From CAVZXS01 sp963779325 (GTDB lineage Bacteria > Bacteroidota > Bacteroidia > Chitinophagales > Chitinophagaceae), in the NCBI GenBank assembly GCA_963779325.1, contig CAVZXS010000025.1:310001-374000 (forward strand): a DNA stretch of 64,000 bases, written 5' to 3'. The translations under genes were made by a program, and so were the position numbers. Below are positions 62,059-64,000 of the stretch, in pieces; position 1 is the stretch's first letter, and each line of letters starts with the position of its first letter. Under the pieces are notes generated by a model. The model searched no databases. It was not told where the DNA came from and worked only from the letters and a program-made list of their open reading frames with translations.

Positions 62059-63663
62059 ATGTCGGTACCAACTATTCTACTTGACAGAAAGCAATTGCTG
62101 CAAATTGGTCTTAAAAACAGCAATAGCATCCATTATCAACTTAATCCTGAAGAATTAATACAAGATACTCTCAGAATTGGTGAGGGCAAGTTAAACGATA
62201 CAGGCGCCTTGGTAATCAGCACCGGCGAGTTTACCGGTCGCAGTCCGAAAGATAAGTTTACGGTAAAAGATGAAATAACCGCCGATACAGTGCATTGGAA
62301 TGAATTCAATATACCCATCGAAGAAAAATACTTCGATATCATTCATAAAAAAGCAATGGCGCATTTAAATCAGCGTCCCGAAATATGGGTTCGTGATTGC
62401 TATGCATGTGCAGATCCACGCTACCGTATCAGTGTTCGTGTAATAAATGAAAAACCCTGGAACAACCTGTTTGCATATAATATGTTTTTGCGACCCGGGG
62501 AAGATGAGTTGGAGAATTTTACTCCTGATTGGCAGGTTATTTCTTGTCCCACTTTAAAACTGGATCCGAAAGAATGCGGTACCCGCCAACATAATGCAGC
62601 CGTTGTTTCTTTTAAAAAGAAAATAATTTTGATTTGCGGCAGTGGCTATACCGGCGAAACCAAGAAAGGAATTTTCACCATACTTAATTATATTTTGCCG
62701 CAACAAAAAAATGTATTGAGTATGCACTGCAGCGCCAATATGGGCAATGACGGTGATACGGCTATTTTCTTTGGATTGAGCGGTACCGGAAAAACTACGT
62801 TGAGTGCTGACCCTGATCGTAAATTGATTGGTGATGATGAACATGGCTGGACCGAAGACGGCATCTTTAACTTTGAAGGAGGGTGCTATGCCAAAACAAT
62901 TAATCTAACCGAAGAAAAAGAACCGGAAATTTTTCAAGCCATTCGCTACGGTGCATTGGTGGAGAATGTTACTTTCTTCCCGGGCACCAATAAAATAAAT
63001 TTTGATGACGGCAGCATTACAGAAAATACAAGAGTTTCTTACCCGCTGCATTTTATTAGCAATGCCATTGAACCGTCAACAGGCGGGTTACCTAAAAATA
63101 TTTTCTTTTTGACCTGCGATGCATTTGGTGTATTGCCCCCGATTTCGAAATTAACACCCGGGCAGGCCATGTACCAATTCATCAGCGGCTATACCGCTAA
63201 AGTAGCAGGTACCGAAGCGGGTGTTACAGAACCCAAGCCAACATTCAGTGCATGTTTCGGGGCGCCTTTTTTGCCACTGCACCCCGGTAAGTATGCGCAA
63301 ATGCTGGGCGACAAAATGGAAAAGCATAAAGCAAATGTATGGCTCATCAATACCGGCTGGACAGGCGGTGCTTACGGAACAGGCAACAGAATGAAATTAA
63401 AATATACAAGGGCTATGATTACAGCTGCATTGGAAGGTAAGTTAGATAATGCAGAATATGATACACATCCGGTATTTGGTATGGCTATACCCAAGGCTTG
63501 CCCGGGCGTACCAAAAGAAGTACTGAACCCGCGCAGCACCTGGGCCGATGCAAATGCCTATGATGAGAAAGCAAAATACCTCGGAGGATTATTTATCAAA
63601 AATTTTGAAAAATATGCAGGCGGTGTAAGTGAAGAAATATTAAATGCCGCGCCAAAAATTTAG
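62059..63663 (+). CDS. pckA: Phosphoenolpyruvate carboxykinase (ATP)
   Basis: 534 residues, usual length for the ATP-type enzyme. TGEFTGRSPKDKFTVKDE near 55-72 is the substrate region. CSANMGNDGDTAIFFGLSGT and GKTTLSADPDRKLIGDDEHG carry the kinase P-loop and metal-binding segment, and NTRVSYPLHFISNA lies near 320. It converts oxaloacetate and ATP to PEP, CO2 and ADP (gluconeogenesis) or runs in reverse under fermentation. The operators above suggest carbon-source control. A strong terminator follows. Confidence 0.97.
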   Translation: MSVPTILLDRKQLLQIGLKNSNSIHYQLNPEELIQDTLRIGEGKLNDTGALVISTGEFTGRSPKDKFTVKDEITADTVHWNEFNIPIEEKYFDIIHKKAMAHLNQRPEIWVRDCYACADPRYRISVRVINEKPWNNLFAYNMFLRPGEDELENFTPDWQVISCPTLKLDPKECGTRQHNAAVVSFKKKIILICGSGYTGETKKGIFTILNYILPQQKNVLSMHCSANMGNDGDTAIFFGLSGTGKTTLSADPDRKLIGDDEHGWTEDGIFNFEGGCYAKTINLTEEKEPEIFQAIRYGALVENVTFFPGTNKINFDDGSITENTRVSYPLHFISNAIEPSTGGLPKNIFFLTCDAFGVLPPISKLTPGQAMYQFISGYTAKVAGTEAGVTEPKPTFSACFGAPFLPLHPGKYAQMLGDKMEKHKANVWLINTGWTGGAYGTGNRMKLKYTRAMITAALEGKLDNAEYDTHPVFGMAIPKACPGVPKEVLNPRSTWADANAYDEKAKYLGGLFIKNFEKYAGGVSEEILNAAPKI

Positions 63664-63691
63664 ACCGTTACAACCTTTATTAATTGTCCTG

Positions 63692-63724
63692 TCCTCTTGC
63701 TAAAAAAGTAAGAGGATTTTTTTG
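63692..63724 (+). terminator. Intrinsic terminator of pckA
   Basis: TCCTCTT and AAGAGGA form a perfect 7-bp stem around an 11-nt loop, followed by seven T. Confidence 0.85.
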
Positions 63725-63839
63725 TCTTTCTTTGTAAAGCCAATCAGGAGAGAAAGCGGCGGGAGGCTTCTCAAAAAACTTTAAACTTTCTTTTAAACTT
63801 TTCTTCCCAACTTTCCGTTTTATACATCTATCTAATTAT

Positions 63840-64000
63840 ATGCAATTACGAAAACTTCTGTTTATTTTTCCAATTACCGTTTGTCTCGATGCTGCAGCTC
63901 AAAAAAATGATGGCGATGAATACATTAAATGGTCGGCGACAAACAGGTTAACATGGAACGACTACAAAGGCACGCCTCAATCAAATGCTGATGCGGCGGC
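63840..64000 (+). CDS. DUF922-like secreted protein, N-terminal part (cut by window edge)
   Basis: From ATG 63840 the frame is open to the window end (53 codons). A signal peptide (about 1-20, LLFIFPITVCLDAAAQ) is followed by YIKWSATNRLTWNDYKGTPQ, a close match in pattern to the DUF922 start (W-S-A-x(3)-LTWxDFKG). The family is a predicted zinc-protease-like fold, but the catalytic region lies beyond the window, so function is open. Confidence 0.6.
   Translation, partial: MQLRKLLFIFPITVCLDAAAQKNDGDEYIKWSATNRLTWNDYKGTPQSNADAA

Overview
The window looks like a chromosomal piece of a Bacteroidota genome, most likely family Chitinophagaceae or a close relative (inference; no 16S rRNA is present). 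The signs are two SusC/SusD outer-membrane pairs, a PorP/SprF protein beside a giant PKD-repeat protein with a type IX secretion (T9SS) sorting end, a second small T9SS-sorted protein, LytS/LytTR signalling, stand-alone PurS, Bacteroidota-type promoters (TTG about 19-23 bp before TAnnTTTG) and frequent TTG/GTG starts. No tRNA, rRNA, CRISPR array, intact transposase or prophage gene was seen.

Layout. 1-5.2 kb: N-terminus of a LytS-type kinase, a His-rich lipoprotein, a hemerythrin-like protein, an unknown membrane-anchored protein and an orphan PAS histidine kinase. The lipoprotein and the unknown protein share almost the same promoter and 5' leader. 5.5-7.4 kb: an MsbA-like ABC exporter. 7.5-29.6 kb: a large glycan-related region with a GH18 protein, ROK repressor, AGE-family epimerase, secreted FAD oxidoreductase with SLH-like C-terminus, Na+/solute symporter, a GxxExxY pseudogene embedded in dispersed repeats, a DUF4434 protein, a GH10-like protein, a LytTR regulator with LytS kinase, and two SusCD pairs. 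A 14-bp motif recurs in front of both SusC genes and before a candidate small RNA at about 29.8 kb. 30-39.6 kb: WecA/TagO-like transferase, GT2 glycosyltransferase, recG with no canonical start codon, then the T9SS cargo/PorP pair. 39.8-49.1 kb: GlcD-like oxidase, small membrane and barrel proteins, LOG protein, second symporter, O-methyltransferase, glucosaminidase-LysM protein, hpt, VWA protein. 49.1-53 kb: dnaJ and grpE, an RlmI-like methyltransferase. 53-64 kb: T9SS mini-protein, peroxiredoxin, three peptidases (M1, M28, M24), nitroreductase, PepSY-like protein, rsmI, purS-pssA, pckA and the start of a DUF922-like gene.

How the genes fit together. The 7.5-29.6 kb region reads as a glycan or amino-sugar utilisation locus. 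SusCD pairs would import oligosaccharides across the outer membrane, GH18/DUF4434/GH10-like proteins would act outside or in the periplasm, the symporter would bring in the sugar, the AGE epimerase would feed it into metabolism, and the ROK and LytS/LytTR proteins would control expression. The substrate cannot be named from sequence; N-acetyl sugars are a reasonable guess because GH18, AGE and ROK proteins occur together. The rest is mostly housekeeping. The most unusual signals are non-coding: the shared leader, the SusC-associated motif, the candidate sRNA and several families of short phased repeats.
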